Below the pieces are notes generated by a model. The model did no database searches, had not been told where the DNA came from, and saw nothing but the letters and a program-made list of their open reading frames with translations. Below, in pieces: positions 23,601 through 35,213 of a DNA stretch of 64,000 nucleotides. Numbering within the stretch: position 1 is the stretch's first letter; every line of letters starts with the position of its first letter. Position numbers and translations under genes: made by a program. Origin of the DNA: Lactuca virosa (Eukaryota; Streptophyta; Magnoliopsida; Asterales; Asteraceae); NCBI GenBank assembly GCA_928212115.1, contig CAKMRJ010005745.1, positions 106,628,947 to 106,692,946 of the forward strand. Direction: 5' to 3'.

Positions 23601-26600
23601 CAATAGCCGATCCCACGGTGGTTACGGGTACGTTTCTCCTTAACAACATTTATGCATGCATACTCTTTGACTGTGGTGCGGAGAGAAGTTTCGTGAGCCA
23701 TAAGTTCAAACACTTACTTAATCAAAAACCCCAAGCACTCAATAAGATATTTACAGTAGAAATGGAAAACGGTAAAACAGAAAGCACAAACGATTTGTAT
23801 GTAGGCTGCACACTAGCTCTAAATGAACACTTTTTCCAAATCGATCTAATGCCGATCACTATAAGAAGCTTTGATGTCATCATCGGTATGGATTGGTTAA
23901 GCCTTCACCATGCCGATATACTGTGTCACGAAAGGGCCGTTCGCCTTAATCTGCCAAGTGGCGAAACTCTTGTCATTTATGGTGACAAACCCGGTACCAA
24001 TTTACAAATCATCTCTTGCGTCAAAGCCCGAAAATATATGCGCAAGGAATATCATGCCTTCCTAGCCCACGTAGTAGATAAGAAACAAGAAACGAAAGAC
24101 ATTAAAGACATTCCGGAAGTCTGCAACTTCCCCGACATCTTCCCTGAAGATCTTCCAGGAGTTGAACCAGAACGTCAAGTTGAGTTCAAAATCGACTTGA
24201 TTCCCGGGGCTACCCCAGTAGCAAAATCGCCGTACCGTCTAGCACCAGAAGAAATGCAGGAATTATCCAGCCAACTGAACGAACTTCTCAGCAAACGATT
24301 CATCAGGCCGAGCTTCTCACCTTGGGGAGCACCAGTTCTGTTCGTAAAGAAGAAGGACAGATCTTTTCGCATGTGCATCGATTACCGGGAACTGAACAAG
24401 CTCACGATCAAGAACCGATATCCTTTACCCCGCATAGACGATCTGTTCGACCAACTACAAGGAGCGAGCTACTTCTCAAATATCGATTTAGGATCTGGGT
24501 ATCACCAGCTACGAGTCCTGGAAGGAGACGTTCCCAAAACGGCATTCCGAACTCGCTATGGTCACTACGAGTTTGTAGTGATGCCCTTCGGATTGACAAA
24601 CGCACCGACAGTGTTCACGGACTTGATGAACCGAGTATGTCGTCCTTTCCTGGACAAATTTGTGATCGTGTTCATAGATGATATACTCATCTATTCAAGG
24701 AGCAAAGAGGAACATAGCCAACACCTTCAACAGGTCTTGGAAACATTAAGGACAGAGAAGCTATACGCGAAATTCTCAAAGTGCGAATTTTGGATTCGGA
24801 AAGTAGATTTCCTGGGTCATGTGGTCAGCAAAGAAGGGATACACGTGGACCCTTCCAAAATCAAGGCAATCGAGAACTGGTCAACTCCAAGGACTCCAAT
24901 GGAAATCCGACAATTCTTGGGCCTTGCTGGGTATTACCGAAGGTTCATACAAAACTTTTCAAAGATTTCTAAACCACTTACCACCCTGACTCAGAAGGGC
25001 GTAACCTTCAGTTGGGGAGAAAAACAAGACACTGCGTTCCAAACACAGCAGCGAGCTCTATGCAGCGCACCTATATTATCCTTGCCGGAAGGAACAGAAG
25101 ACTTTGTGGTCTACTGTGATGCGTCAAACCAGGGCCTTGGATGTGTTCTGATGCAACGAGGAAAGGTAATCGCATACGCCTCGAGACAACTCAAGACGTA
25201 CGAGGTCAACTACACTACACACAATCTCTAACTGGGAGCAGTCGTTTTCGCTCTAAAGATCTGGAGACACTATCTCTACGGCACGAAATGTATAATTTTC
25301 ACAGATCATAAGAGCCTTCAGCACATCCTCAATCAAAAGGAACTCAACATGAGGCAAAGACGATGGGTAGAACTACTAAACGATTACGAATACGAAATTC
25401 GTTATCATCCCGGAAAAGCTAATGTAGTAGCTGATGCCCTTAGCCGAAAGGAATACTCGGGCCGCCGAGTGAAATCCTTAACCATGACGATCCATTCAAA
25501 CCTACCCACACAAATCAAGGAAGCTCAATTAGAAGCCTTGAAACCCGAAAATGTGGCGGGTGAAGCCTTAAGAGGAATGGATAAGAATCTTGAAGTCAAG
25601 GATGACGGAGTTCGTTACTTCATGAGTCGGATCTGGACGCCAAAGTTTGGCGGATTCAGAGATGTTGTCATGAATGAGGCCCATAAGACTCGATACTCCG
25701 TACATCCCGGTTCAGACAAGATGTATCTGGATCTCAAGAAACTGTATTGGTGGCCAAACATGAAAGCCGAAATCGCTACCTATGTAGGCAAATGTTTGAC
25801 TTGAGCCAAAGTCAAGGTAGAGTACCAAAAGCCCTAGGGATTGTTGCAACAACCGGAAATACCCGAGTGGAAGTGGGAGCGGATAACCATGGATTTCATA
25901 ACCAAGTTACCGAAGACAGCGAGTGGACTTGACACTATCTGGGTGATCGTCGACAGGTTAACCAAATCCGCACACTTCCTACCAATAAAGGAAACGGACA
26001 AGCTGGAGAAACTAACTAGAACATACATCAGGGAGATTGTACGACTGTATGGTGTATCAATATCCATTATCTCAGACCGAGATAGTAGATTCACCTCGAG
26101 GTTCTGGCAGTCACTACAAAAATCTCTAGGAATGAGGCTAGACACGAGTACCGCCTACCAAACCACAAACCGACGGCCAGAGCGAGAGAACCATTCAAAC
26201 CTTGGAAGATATGCTAAGAGCTTGTGTGATCGATTTTGGTAAGGCTTGGGATACCCATTTACCATTGGTTGAGTTCTCGTACAATAATAGCTATCACACT
26301 AGCATCAAGGTTGCTCCATTCGAAGCCCTCTATGGCCGTAAGTGCAGATCGCCTCTGTGTTGGGCTGAAGTGGGTGACACGCAACTAGATAGAGGACAAG
26401 TACCTAACAGCACCCGCACTGGCCCGAAAATCATAAGGGAAACTACCGAGAAGATTGTCCAAATCCGAGAACGATTAAAAGCTTCAAGAGACAGACAAAA
26501 GAGTTATGCGGACAAAAGACGGAAACCCTTGGAATTCCAGGTTGGGGACCGAGTACTATTGAAAGTCTCACCCTGGAAGGGGTTAATACGTTTTGGAAAA

Positions 26601-26966
26601 CGTGGGAAACTAAACCCAAGGTATATCGGACCCTTCGAGATCCTTGCCGGGATTGGCCCAGTAGCATACAAACTTCAATTACCACAGGAACTCAATAACG
26701 TACACCCTACCTTTCACGTGTCAAACCTAAAGAAATGCCTGTCCGATGAGACCCTCGTCATCCCTCTGGACGAAATTGAAATCAACGAGAGTCTCCACTT
26801 CGTAGAAGAGCCTGTAGAAATCATGGATCGGGAAATTAAAAGAACAAAACAAAGTCGCATAACCATTGTGAAGGTCCGTTGGAATGCCAAGCGAGGACCT
26901 GAATACACCTGGGAGCGTGAAGATCAAATGAAACAAAGATACCCGCATCTTTTCCCCAGTCCATAA
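23601..26966 (+). pseudogene. pol: Gypsy-E pol: protease, RT, RNase H, integrase, chromodomain-like
   Basis: Same frame as gag to about 26160. Protease: [11 protein letters not shown], where the usual DSGA/DTGA active site reads [36 protein letters not shown], catalytic FIDD near 24671. RNase [11 protein letters not shown], then a TAA at 25229 before [11 protein letters not shown], and TDHKSLQ. Integrase: the HHCC finger loses a Cys to a TGA at 25802; MDFITKLPK and SDRDSRF hold the catalytic Asps; a +1 shift near 26160 precedes the [22 protein letters not shown] Glu. The end ([19 protein letters not shown]) is chromodomain-like. Inactive, but only four stops and one shift across gag-pol. Confidence 0.93.
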
Positions 26967-27007
26967 ATACTTAATGTAGAATTAATTTCGGGACGAAATT
27001 CCCTCTA

Positions 27008-27019
27008 ACGGGGGGATGA
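27008..27019 (+). promoter_or_regulatory. Gypsy-E polypurine tract
   Basis: ACGGGGGGATGA immediately before TGTGACAACCC of the 3' LTR. Confidence 0.85.
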
Positions 27020-27836
27020 TGTGACAACCCGATATTCCAAGTCAATGTAATATTCAAAAAGTCAAATATTAAAATCTATTTTTGGAATCAATAAAAATAG
27101 CGTCAAAAATGAAATGTTCAAAAGTCTCAATTGGGATACATAAAATGTTCGATATCGTGTCAAGGTTTTCAGAAATATAAAGAACACTCAAATCCGAGTT
27201 ATAACGAAGTAGTTATGACCAACCAAAGATCCGTGGCAAAACCGGTAAAACATTGTTAAGCGTAAAAAGTAAAATTTTAATAAAATACTTTTTAGCCTTA
27301 AGTATCTAAACGAAAGTCGTAGATAATAACAAACCGTGAGCATACATAAAAAGAACGTCCAAATCTGACTTCGTATGAGGAAGTTATGATTTTTCTAAGT
27401 TCAGAACAGCAGTAGACAGCTAAAAATTCGAAATAAATATCGGACGATTTTTAGCCGACGCAACCTAAATGAGAATTGAAGATCTCAACATTAGTAGTAC
27501 AACGGTAAAAAGACAGACGAAAACGGACATCGGATGAAGAAGTTATGAAGTTTTAACGGATTTTTCCTGTCCCGGCCTATTAAAATTATATAATTAAAAA
27601 TAAAGTCAAAATTTGCCGACGAAGTCTAAACGAGAGTGGATATAAAGAACGTCAAAAACAGAGCTCGTATGCAAAAGTTACGGATTTTCAAAGATTTGGG
27701 CACACACTTCGAGGCTTATCCGAAGGATTACGCCCCGCGTACGAGGGTACGCCCAGCATACGCAGATGAAGGGCCTCGTGTAACACCGAATTCCTGGTAT
27801 GTATTTTATTTAAAAATTTTATGTATTTTCTCTGGG

Positions 27837-28984
27837 ACTCGACGAGTTGATGGCCCAACTCGTCGAGTAGAGACGGGATCCGCGGGAAGTTTAAGTGACC
27901 TACTCGACGAGTCGGGGACTGACTCGGCGAGTAGGCGCTGTTGGACAAAACCCTAAATCTGAGGGATTGCACCCTATTTAAACGTCATTATAGCCCCAAA
28001 CCAGCCCCCATCACCCCCAAAACGTTCTTTCCAAAACCCTAGTTTCCCCATAAGTGTTCTTGAGTGTTTCTCACCTTTGTGAAGGATTTTTGGTGCATCT
28101 AGAAGCTAGAAGAAGAAGAGAGAAGTTGAAGATTCGAAGGGGGCAAAGTAGGTCCAGAAGCTATCTTCCTTTTTGCACCTTTTCTGGTAATCAAGTTCTC
28201 AACTTGACCCTTTTATGTGTTAGATCTTAAAAGTCACTAAATTGATGGTTTTGAGCTCAAAAACCATGAATCCTTAGGGATGAAGCAGTTTTATCGATTC
28301 ATATCTTAGATCTAGGTCTTAGAATCGAATGCATGGCATAAAGATGCAAGCTTTATGGCCATGATAGGCCATGCACCCCTTTAGACTCCATTTTTGGGAC
28401 CATTAAGCTTATACTCCCATGCATGCAAGTAAAGTTCGTAACTTTATGTGCTAGATCGATTTTAGAAGCTCAGATCTATCTTTTGGATGAGTGTTGTACA
28501 TCAGAAATCGAGAAAATAAGACTTGGACAACATCGACTCGACGAGTGTTCTTGGAACTCGGTGAGTCTGAGGCTTGAGTCCCCATTCTGTTATGGTTCCA
28601 AAGGAACCCAGTTGAGTGTTAGCAGAAGATTAGAAAAGTCCCAATGAGTGTGGTGACGTTTTGAGAAAGAGCCATGATCTGGAAATCATAGGACTCGGCG
28701 AGTGTATGAACAGACTCGGCGAGTCCAAGGCAATCTCCCAACTTTTAAAGATGAACACGACGAGTTGTTCATACAACTCGGTGAGTCACAGACTGGACAT
28801 GTTCATAGGATGAAGGTGAACTCGATGAGTTGTTCATACAACTCGGCGAGTCGGATGAAGGTTCATTCGATGATATTATAGAAGGAGAACTCGTCGAGTC
28901 GTTGCTAAACTCGACGAGTAGAGTCGGGAAGGGGTCAAAAGAAAGGAAAGGGACTCGACGTGTTGGCGGCCCAACTCGGCGAGT
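27837..28984 (+). promoter_or_regulatory. Array of paired ACTCGNCGAGT dyads in F
   Basis: Dyads start at 27837/27858, 27902/27922, 28536/28556, 28693/28714, 28755/28776, 28820/28841, 28889/28909 and 28953/28974. Each pair is 20-21 bp start to start. Two pairs precede and six follow the TATA-like box at 27974. Some copies carry one mismatch. Binding by a factor is inference. Confidence 0.75.
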
Positions 28985-29370
28985 CAGGTCAACTGGAAGT
29001 TGACTTTGACCAAGGCTTTGACTTTGACCAGGGGTAAATTAGTCACTTTACCCAAAGATTAGTTAGTAGTGTTTGACTAAGTGTCTTTATGGGAATTGTA
29101 GCCGGCGAGTTGCCGGAGCAGCACTCAAACATTTCCCGATCAGCATTTCAGCAGTCAGCCTTACGAGGTGAGTTACCTTCCAGTAGCGGTGGGTCTACGG
29201 CCACAATGCCGACCCACCAGTAGGAGTTGTATGGTAGATGATTGTCTTTGTGATATTCATCTAGGTTTGCTACTACCTGATATGTTTATGTGCTAGCATG
29301 ATATGTTATATGAGATAGTGGTAGCAGGGGGAGAATAGTCCCCAAGTTCGGTCGTTAGGACCGAAGGGTA

Positions 29371-29770
29371 GGTCGGGCACCCCAGATATGCCTGACAGTA
29401 TGTTTATGCTATGATATTATGTGGTAGTAGTAGGAGGTGAAATAGTCCTCGTATGTCGGTCGTAAGGACCGACGGGTAAGTCAAGCACCCCAGAATGGCT
29501 TGACCTGGGTAGTCAGGCACCCCAGAATTGCCTGGCAGTATATGTGTGTTATATGGTAGTGGTAGGGGGTGAAATAGTCCCCAGTAGTCGGACAAAATAG
29601 ACCGACGGGTAAGTCAAGCACCCCAGAATGGCTTGACCTGGGTAAGTCAAGCACCCCAGAATGGCTTGACCAGGGTAAGTCAAGCACCCCAGAATGGCTT
29701 GACCAGGGTAAGTCCAGCACCCCAGAATGGCTTGACCTGGGTAGTCAGGCACCCCAGAATTGCCTGACAG
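29371..29770 (+). repeat. Hairpin tandem array in F
   Basis: About eight copies of a unit of the form GTCAAGC-ACCCCAGAATG-GCTTGAC, four of them in direct tandem at 33-bp steps (29610-29740). Variants GTCAGGCA/TGCCTGAC and GTCGGGCA/TGCCTGAC keep the CCCCAGA loop. Confidence 0.85.
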
Positions 29771-31653
29771 TATGTTATTGTATGGTGTGTGGTATGATGG
29801 GGGAACTCACTAAGCTTCGTGCTTACAGTCTTCAGTTTTGTTTCAGGTACCTCTTCAGCGAAGGGGAAGGAGCCGGCGCGGTAGCGGCACATCACACACA
29901 CATGATTTCCGCATTATGAGATTTTCTTGGGATTGTACTCTGATTTTTATTACTATTGATGATATGGTTTGAAACACGTTGTTACAGTTTTATAAATTGA
30001 ATCGACGTTGGTAATGTTTTTGGTAAACTATTTTATGTGTTACTTAACTAAAAATGAAATTTTTGGCCTTGAAAATTGGGATGTTACACCTCAGATCGAC
30101 CACGTCGCCCCTATGTCCTCTACTCCCGTCCCATCCGAAGACCGGCGACCGGTGACGTCATCGCTGACGTACCCCCCACGTACGAGGGTACGCCCAGCGT
30201 ACGAGCTGCGGACGAGGTACGCCCCGCGTACTTCGGAGTACGCCCAACGTACGAGGCCAGGTTCCCCTCCTATAAATAGGATGCGAGGGTTCCGACTTTT
30301 AGTTGCAAATTTACCACCTTCTCTCCCAAATTTCATACTTCTACCCTCTCGAGACTATCTCGACATCCCGGTTTCATATCCAAGCTCTGACGGAAGTTCG
30401 AAGCCCCGAGATTCCCGAGGAATATACCACTTTCCGGTCGAAGTGCTGCCCGAGAAAAATCCCGTTTTCTTCAAATCACCACACTTTCCAGGTGAGTTCA
30501 TACCCCTTTTTTTCACGTTTTTACTATACTTTAGGGGGGGGGGGGAATACAAGTGAAACACGAGAAAAACTTATGTGAAAATACAAAACGTTACATTGGA
30601 TTTCAGATGTTTCATCTACATATTTGTTTAATGTTAAACAATATTACTACTAATGTCACACTTACATGCAAAGTAGTAATAACACAAAGTTTATCATTTT
30701 AACGGAACACATTTTCGAAAAAACTATAATAGGTATGGTTTACGAGTTATTCATTACTTTTTTACATACTATAAATACTATAAAGAGGAAATACTTACAC
30801 TTACAAGGAAATTGGACCTTTCATTTCATAAATCCATTGATACTAAATTTTGTGAGACATTTGGCTCCACCGTACTTTTAAGTACGCATTTCAAGTCCTG
30901 TATTATAAACCATAATCTCTTGTAGGGAGAGCATGATACTTGTGTATAGATCTATACGGGATTGACAATCCTGCACCTAAACTGTTAGCTACAGTTAGAC
31001 CGGCAGGTTTGGGGTGACAAACGTCATAACACTTCAACGCCTGAAGAACGTTGTTACAGGCAGTCTGGGTCAATAGCATGGTTATAAAACTCACATGGAG
31101 TATCAATTCATTTTGATTTACGGGGCTATCAAATGCATTAGTATTAATTATATATTATATATAGATTATATATATATATATATAATACATATATGTAAAC
31201 TTACTTACACCATTTTAGGTATGAAAATTTCTTATGCATTCCAGTCTTTGGAACTTTTCAAACTACCACACATACATGGAAAATATTGGATTTTCTAGAA
31301 ACAAGCTCAGTTATTTTATACAAAAAGACATACAATTTTAGTTCAAAAACGCTTATGAACTCACCAACTTAATTTTTGACACTTTTTCAAAACTACTTAT
31401 ATTTCTTAGGGATTTAGTAATACAGGTAAAACATCAGCTTTTGGAGAAGGGACGCTAAGGCGTCAGTTTTCAAACTTATTAAATCATCATATTGTAATTT
31501 ATTTTTGAGACATGTATCACATGCAACGATGTAACTTTTAATTATATTTATGATGGTTGTGTTTACTTTCTTTACAAATATTCAACTGTTGTGATACTAC
31601 ATGAAGTCATCCACCCCCGAATGTTTCCGCCATTCTGGTTTGGGGATGTGACA

Positions 31654-32792
31654 CAAACTCCCTAGGTTGGCACCAATCAAACCCAACTAACATCGCCCCT
31701 AAGGCCCAAAACAATTACGAGACTCATCCTCATGCCTAAACAACCATAACCAAAAGATTGACTGATATGGAACCACTACCACGAATCACGGTATCAAACC
31801 ATGCTATCTTCCCTGACCAGCTCCTTAGAATCCCCGAACTTTTTCTCGATTTGAGTATGGATCCTGTACTTCCAGTAGTACGGACCCAATACTACCTTCC
31901 ACACTTATCCATACTTTCCTCAAGAATCATCTCGGGTCCTCTAAGTCACCTCTCATAATAATACTCCCAATACCTACTTAACAACATAACAACCGCACTA
32001 AAACACTTCCTAGGCTCTCCTAGGATTTCCCACCTCCCCTACCATCAGCTGCTGAAGAACCCCTGATAATGTCGGCTAACCACTTCATGAATACAATTAC
32101 ATGCAACAAAGCTTAAATGATCTTTCGACTAAAGGACTCAACCCTACAATTGCTAGACTCAAACGAGAGTTGCACAATAGGAACAAATCCTTCACTCTAA
32201 GATTATTTAACCTTCATAGCATGTAATTTAATTTATTCATTGGATAGTTGACTCACATCAATATGAGTCCCACATAGCACAAAGTAAGCAACATTCAAGC
32301 AATGGAGTCGACTGGCACTAAGACACACTAAAATCAGATAGCTCCTCATACAAAATTCCGGACCTTTAGGCCAAAGCATCTAGGATACACCCTCATCCTT
32401 TCCTCCCTTTATTAAGAGTGGCTAATGATTCCTCCCGTTGACCTTCTAAGAATTGCACCCACTCACGAAACTTCCACCAACCATGCAGTCACTCATGCAT
32501 GCTAATCATACATAACGTTCGATCCCATAGAAAATCGAATAATTGACTTTACCCAAAGCCCTTAATCAGAGAAGAACAGGAAATAAAGCTAAATCAAACA
32601 TTCTCAGCTATAGAATCTTTGTGATGTACAACTATGATGCACACACTAAGCGACCACAGTAATGATGTCAATTTCATCAAGCATATAAGAAATCCTCCTA
32701 GGCTATCAAGCATCATACATCAGGCAATTCTATCATGCAATTCCTGAAGATCTCTAGCCTATCACTGGCATGCAGTTCTATCATATCATAAC
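31654..32792 (-). other. LARD internal region, middle part, non-coding
   Basis: Continuation of the LARD interior right of Gypsy-E, ending at ATAAC, the left TSD of Copia-D. No coding motif seen in any frame. Confidence 0.6.
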
Positions 32793-33114
32793 TGATGGGA
32801 ATAATGAGTTATAGATCGATAGATTCTAAACAGAAAAACAAGAATGAAGTAATCAAAGAACACAAGAATGGATCAAATAGTGTCGAATGATTAATAACTC
32901 ACACCTCAGAAGAGCTCAATGAAGAACTTCGACTGTAGAGGTGTGTTTAGGGTTACAATGCAAAAGCTATTAATTAGAACGATAAGCTGAAAGCTATACA
33001 TGCATGCATAATATATACGCTAACCCTAATGATAATCCACGGTTGGACAGGCCCAAACCGGGTAAACAAAATATCAATATTAAGCCCATATGACGCAACA
33101 CTCTGGACCCAAGA
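32793..33114 (-). repeat. Copia-D 3' LTR
   Basis: 322 bp; nearly identical to 53078-53399. Its inner end reads CCAAGA instead of CCAACA. Confidence 0.95.
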
Positions 33115-33129
33115 ATCTCCCCCCTTTGC
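33115..33129 (-). promoter_or_regulatory. Copia-D polypurine tract
   Basis: Minus strand CAAAGGGGGGAGAT directly before the 3' LTR and only about 20 bp after the extra-ORF stop. Confidence 0.85.
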
Positions 33130-33147
33130 GTCAATAGATGTGAGATA

Positions 33148-34437
33148 CTAGTTTGGTTGAGAAAGAGCAGAATTCTTCACTATCTTGAACACCTTCGGTA
33201 TAATGGCCAAAAGAGTGTGACGAAATGCTATATACCACCGAAGCATGTCAGAGAAGTTCTTCTTATCCGTATCACTGTTCTTTTTACACCTGTAAGTTAT
33301 ATCAAGTACGTGCTCCAAGCAAGTTGTGGAGATTAGGTGTTTGTCAACAAGAGCGAAAAGAAATTTTTCACCTTCGCCTCTAGTGAACATTACAGTGTGA
33401 TGAACCGGATCTATCTTGCCCATTTTCATCTTATTCAGATCACTTGGCTTCCCGATAGGCTTCACCAATAGGCTTCTTTCTCAAAACGTTTGCAATCTCC
33501 TGATCCAACTTAGCAACTTCATGGATGTAGGAGCCCAACATTCTCTTAATGTGATCGAGGATCGGCTCATACTGCTCTTGACTAGTAAGCAGAATATTGA
33601 ACAACAAAATCCAATCGTGTGGGTTCAGATTTGGAAGATCAGCTAACGAAATCATATGAACCGAGTTATCAGAACCTCGGGTCACCCTGAACTTCACATT
33701 GATAAATTTCCCAGCAACACTCGATTTCAATACCTTGACAGAGGTTATTTTCTGAGCACTCCATGTCAAGTATTGGGGTTGAGCAAATTCAAGATAATAA
33801 TCGATTAGATCGCGATCAACCTGTGGTGAGGAGAAGGAACTTCAACCGTTGAATCAAAACAATGAAACACGAATGCCCTACAGGTAATGGGCATGTCAAA
33901 TTGAGAATCCCTCGAGTTTTCACATTCAAATGAGGCAACAGGTTCCATCCAGTGAGTGTTGGGAGAGTCAATCGCTTCTTTGATTAATCTTTCCCGGGTC
34001 TAAGGGGGAAAGAGAGCCTGCTTGCAAACCAGAGCATCTTGAGCTTCTTTCTGCTTTCGCTCTTTCTTTTCTTCCTCTCTGGCTATCCTCAGATTTTCAT
34101 TGATCTCTTTATCCCTTTTCTTCCTCTTTAAAGCCTCAACAATCGTTTCTTCTTCATCATCATCACTATCTTCCACAACACCCTTCAGTTTTTCCTGTCC
34201 ACCAGAACCCGAAGCTACATTAACCTTCGGTTCGGTTTCGATAATGACTTTGGGTGGGATTGGAGGATTTTGATTAGCTTCTCCCCCTTGTTGAGAAGTG
34301 ACCACAGGCTCCGTAACACCCTGAATCTGACTCAATATCTGAATAGTAGGAAGAAGTCTAGCAGTCAAGTGATTTCGGATAGTAAGGGTGAGAACAGGAT
34401 CATGAGCATTAACAAGATTACTGAGAATCGAGAGAAC
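33148..34437 (-). pseudogene. Copia-D extra ORF, C-terminal part
   Basis: Continues the frame of 41878-43940 once Copia-B and one AGAAC duplication are disregarded. It begins with a Pro/Gln-rich region, then an acidic patch (EDSDDDEEE), a Lys/Glu-rich coiled-coil stretch (34000-34200; REEEKKERKQKEAQDAL), and about 250 residues of ordinary globular-looking sequence (QYLTWSAQKITSVKVL, LNPHDWILLFNILL). A TAG at about 34000 and frame shifts near 33815 and 33460 break it. It matches no family I can name. It stops at 33148 just before the polypurine tract. Confidence 0.7.
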
Positions 34438-35199
34438 TGTTGGATTAATGTCTAAGTCCATAACTATAATTGGTAAGACTTGACCCAACCCGGCATGGTC
34501 CATTTGGGTTGCATGGCATCATGCATTTGGATAGACTATAATGAGAGAAATAACACTTAAGGTTGGTTAATATATTATAAGTTCTAATATATTAATAAGG
34601 TTATTTAATTAGTATTGATCAAGAATTAATTTGGAATTAATTAAGTGATCAAAAGGAGACTAATTAAATATATGGGTTGATTGTGTAAATCATTCATTCT
34701 TATATATGTGGGCTTGTGATCCAAGATTCCTTATGTTGGACTAAGTCCATGGGGTGACCCATAGATACTCCATGGAGGTTAAAATCCATGGATCATAAGG
34801 AATGGGTAAAGTTATGAGTTACATGGTGTAACCCTAATAGGCACCATATAAAAGAAACCCATGGCTCAAGAAATCGTGCACTAATGTGTGAATATGAGGG
34901 TTAGACGATTTCAAGGAGTGTTCCATTTCTCTCAAGTCATTCCATGTGCATTTGGTGTTGTGTGAACCATTTGAGGTGTCACACTTGGGGCACTAGGCAC
35001 TCAAGCTTCATGGAGATAAGCTACATCAAACAAAGGTATGTATTCTATCCACTTTATTACCCAAGTATCAAGTATTGTATGCTAGATAGGGTAATACCTT
35101 GGAAAGTTCATAATTGCATGTATAATAGAGAAAACATAGATCCAAGGTATTTAGGGTTGCATGTACACTTAGGAGTGTTAGAATGCGCAAAACCCATCA
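34438..35199 (+). repeat. Copia-B 5' LTR
   Basis: TGTTGGATTAATG... to ...AAAACCCATCA; TATA box TATAAAAG at 34847-34854. Confidence 0.95.
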
Positions 35200-35200
35200 G

Positions 35201-35213
35201 TGGTATCAGAGAC
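35201..35213 (+). promoter_or_regulatory. Copia-B primer binding site (tRNA-Met)
   Basis: TGGTATCAGAGAC one base after the LTR. Confidence 0.9.

Larger units (their letters stand above)
27779..30088 (+). repeat. F: solo Ty3-type LTR
   Basis: 2,310 bp from TGTAACACCG to GATGTTACA, flanked by CCTCG (27774-27778) and CCTCA (30089-30093), with no internal region, so a solo LTR left by recombination. The undisturbed target reads CCTCGGATCG at 19124-19133 in the 5' LTR. It contains a TATA-like CTATTTAAAC at 27974, sixteen ACTCGNCGAGT-type dyads and a hairpin array. Its 3' part (GGGGGAACTCACTAAGCTT...) is homologous to the LARD LTR, so the families are related. Confidence 0.92.
18342..31653 (+). 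mobile_element. Gypsy-E: Ty3-type retrotransposon with chromodomain-like end
   Basis: LTRs at 18342-20684 and 27020-31653 (the latter enlarged by solo LTR F), primer site, polypurine tract and gag-protease-RT-RNase H-integrase in Ty3 order. The integrase ends in a chromodomain-like segment, suggesting a chromovirus, perhaps Tekay-like; the lineage is uncertain. The flanks TCAAC and CAAAC do not form a clean duplication. It lies in the LARD internal region. LTRs are still very similar apart from a ~27-bp indel and (TA)n length. Confidence 0.92.
27020..31653 (+). repeat. Gypsy-E 3' LTR, interrupted by solo LTR F
   Basis: 27020-27778 and 30094-31653 together match the 5' LTR. Dyads near 27735-27755 and 30165-30250 and the TATA box at 30271 are retained. 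Confidence 0.9.

Noticed and set aside
29371..29770. Regularly spaced 33-bp repeats resembling a CRISPR array
   Set aside because: Four units are directly adjacent with no unique spacers, they lie in a plant LTR, and no cas gene exists; it is a tandem hairpin array.
18342..31653. A clean 5-bp target duplication for Gypsy-E
   Set aside because: The flanks TCAAC and CAAAC match at only three of five bases and the 5' LTR start is mutated, so I do not claim it.
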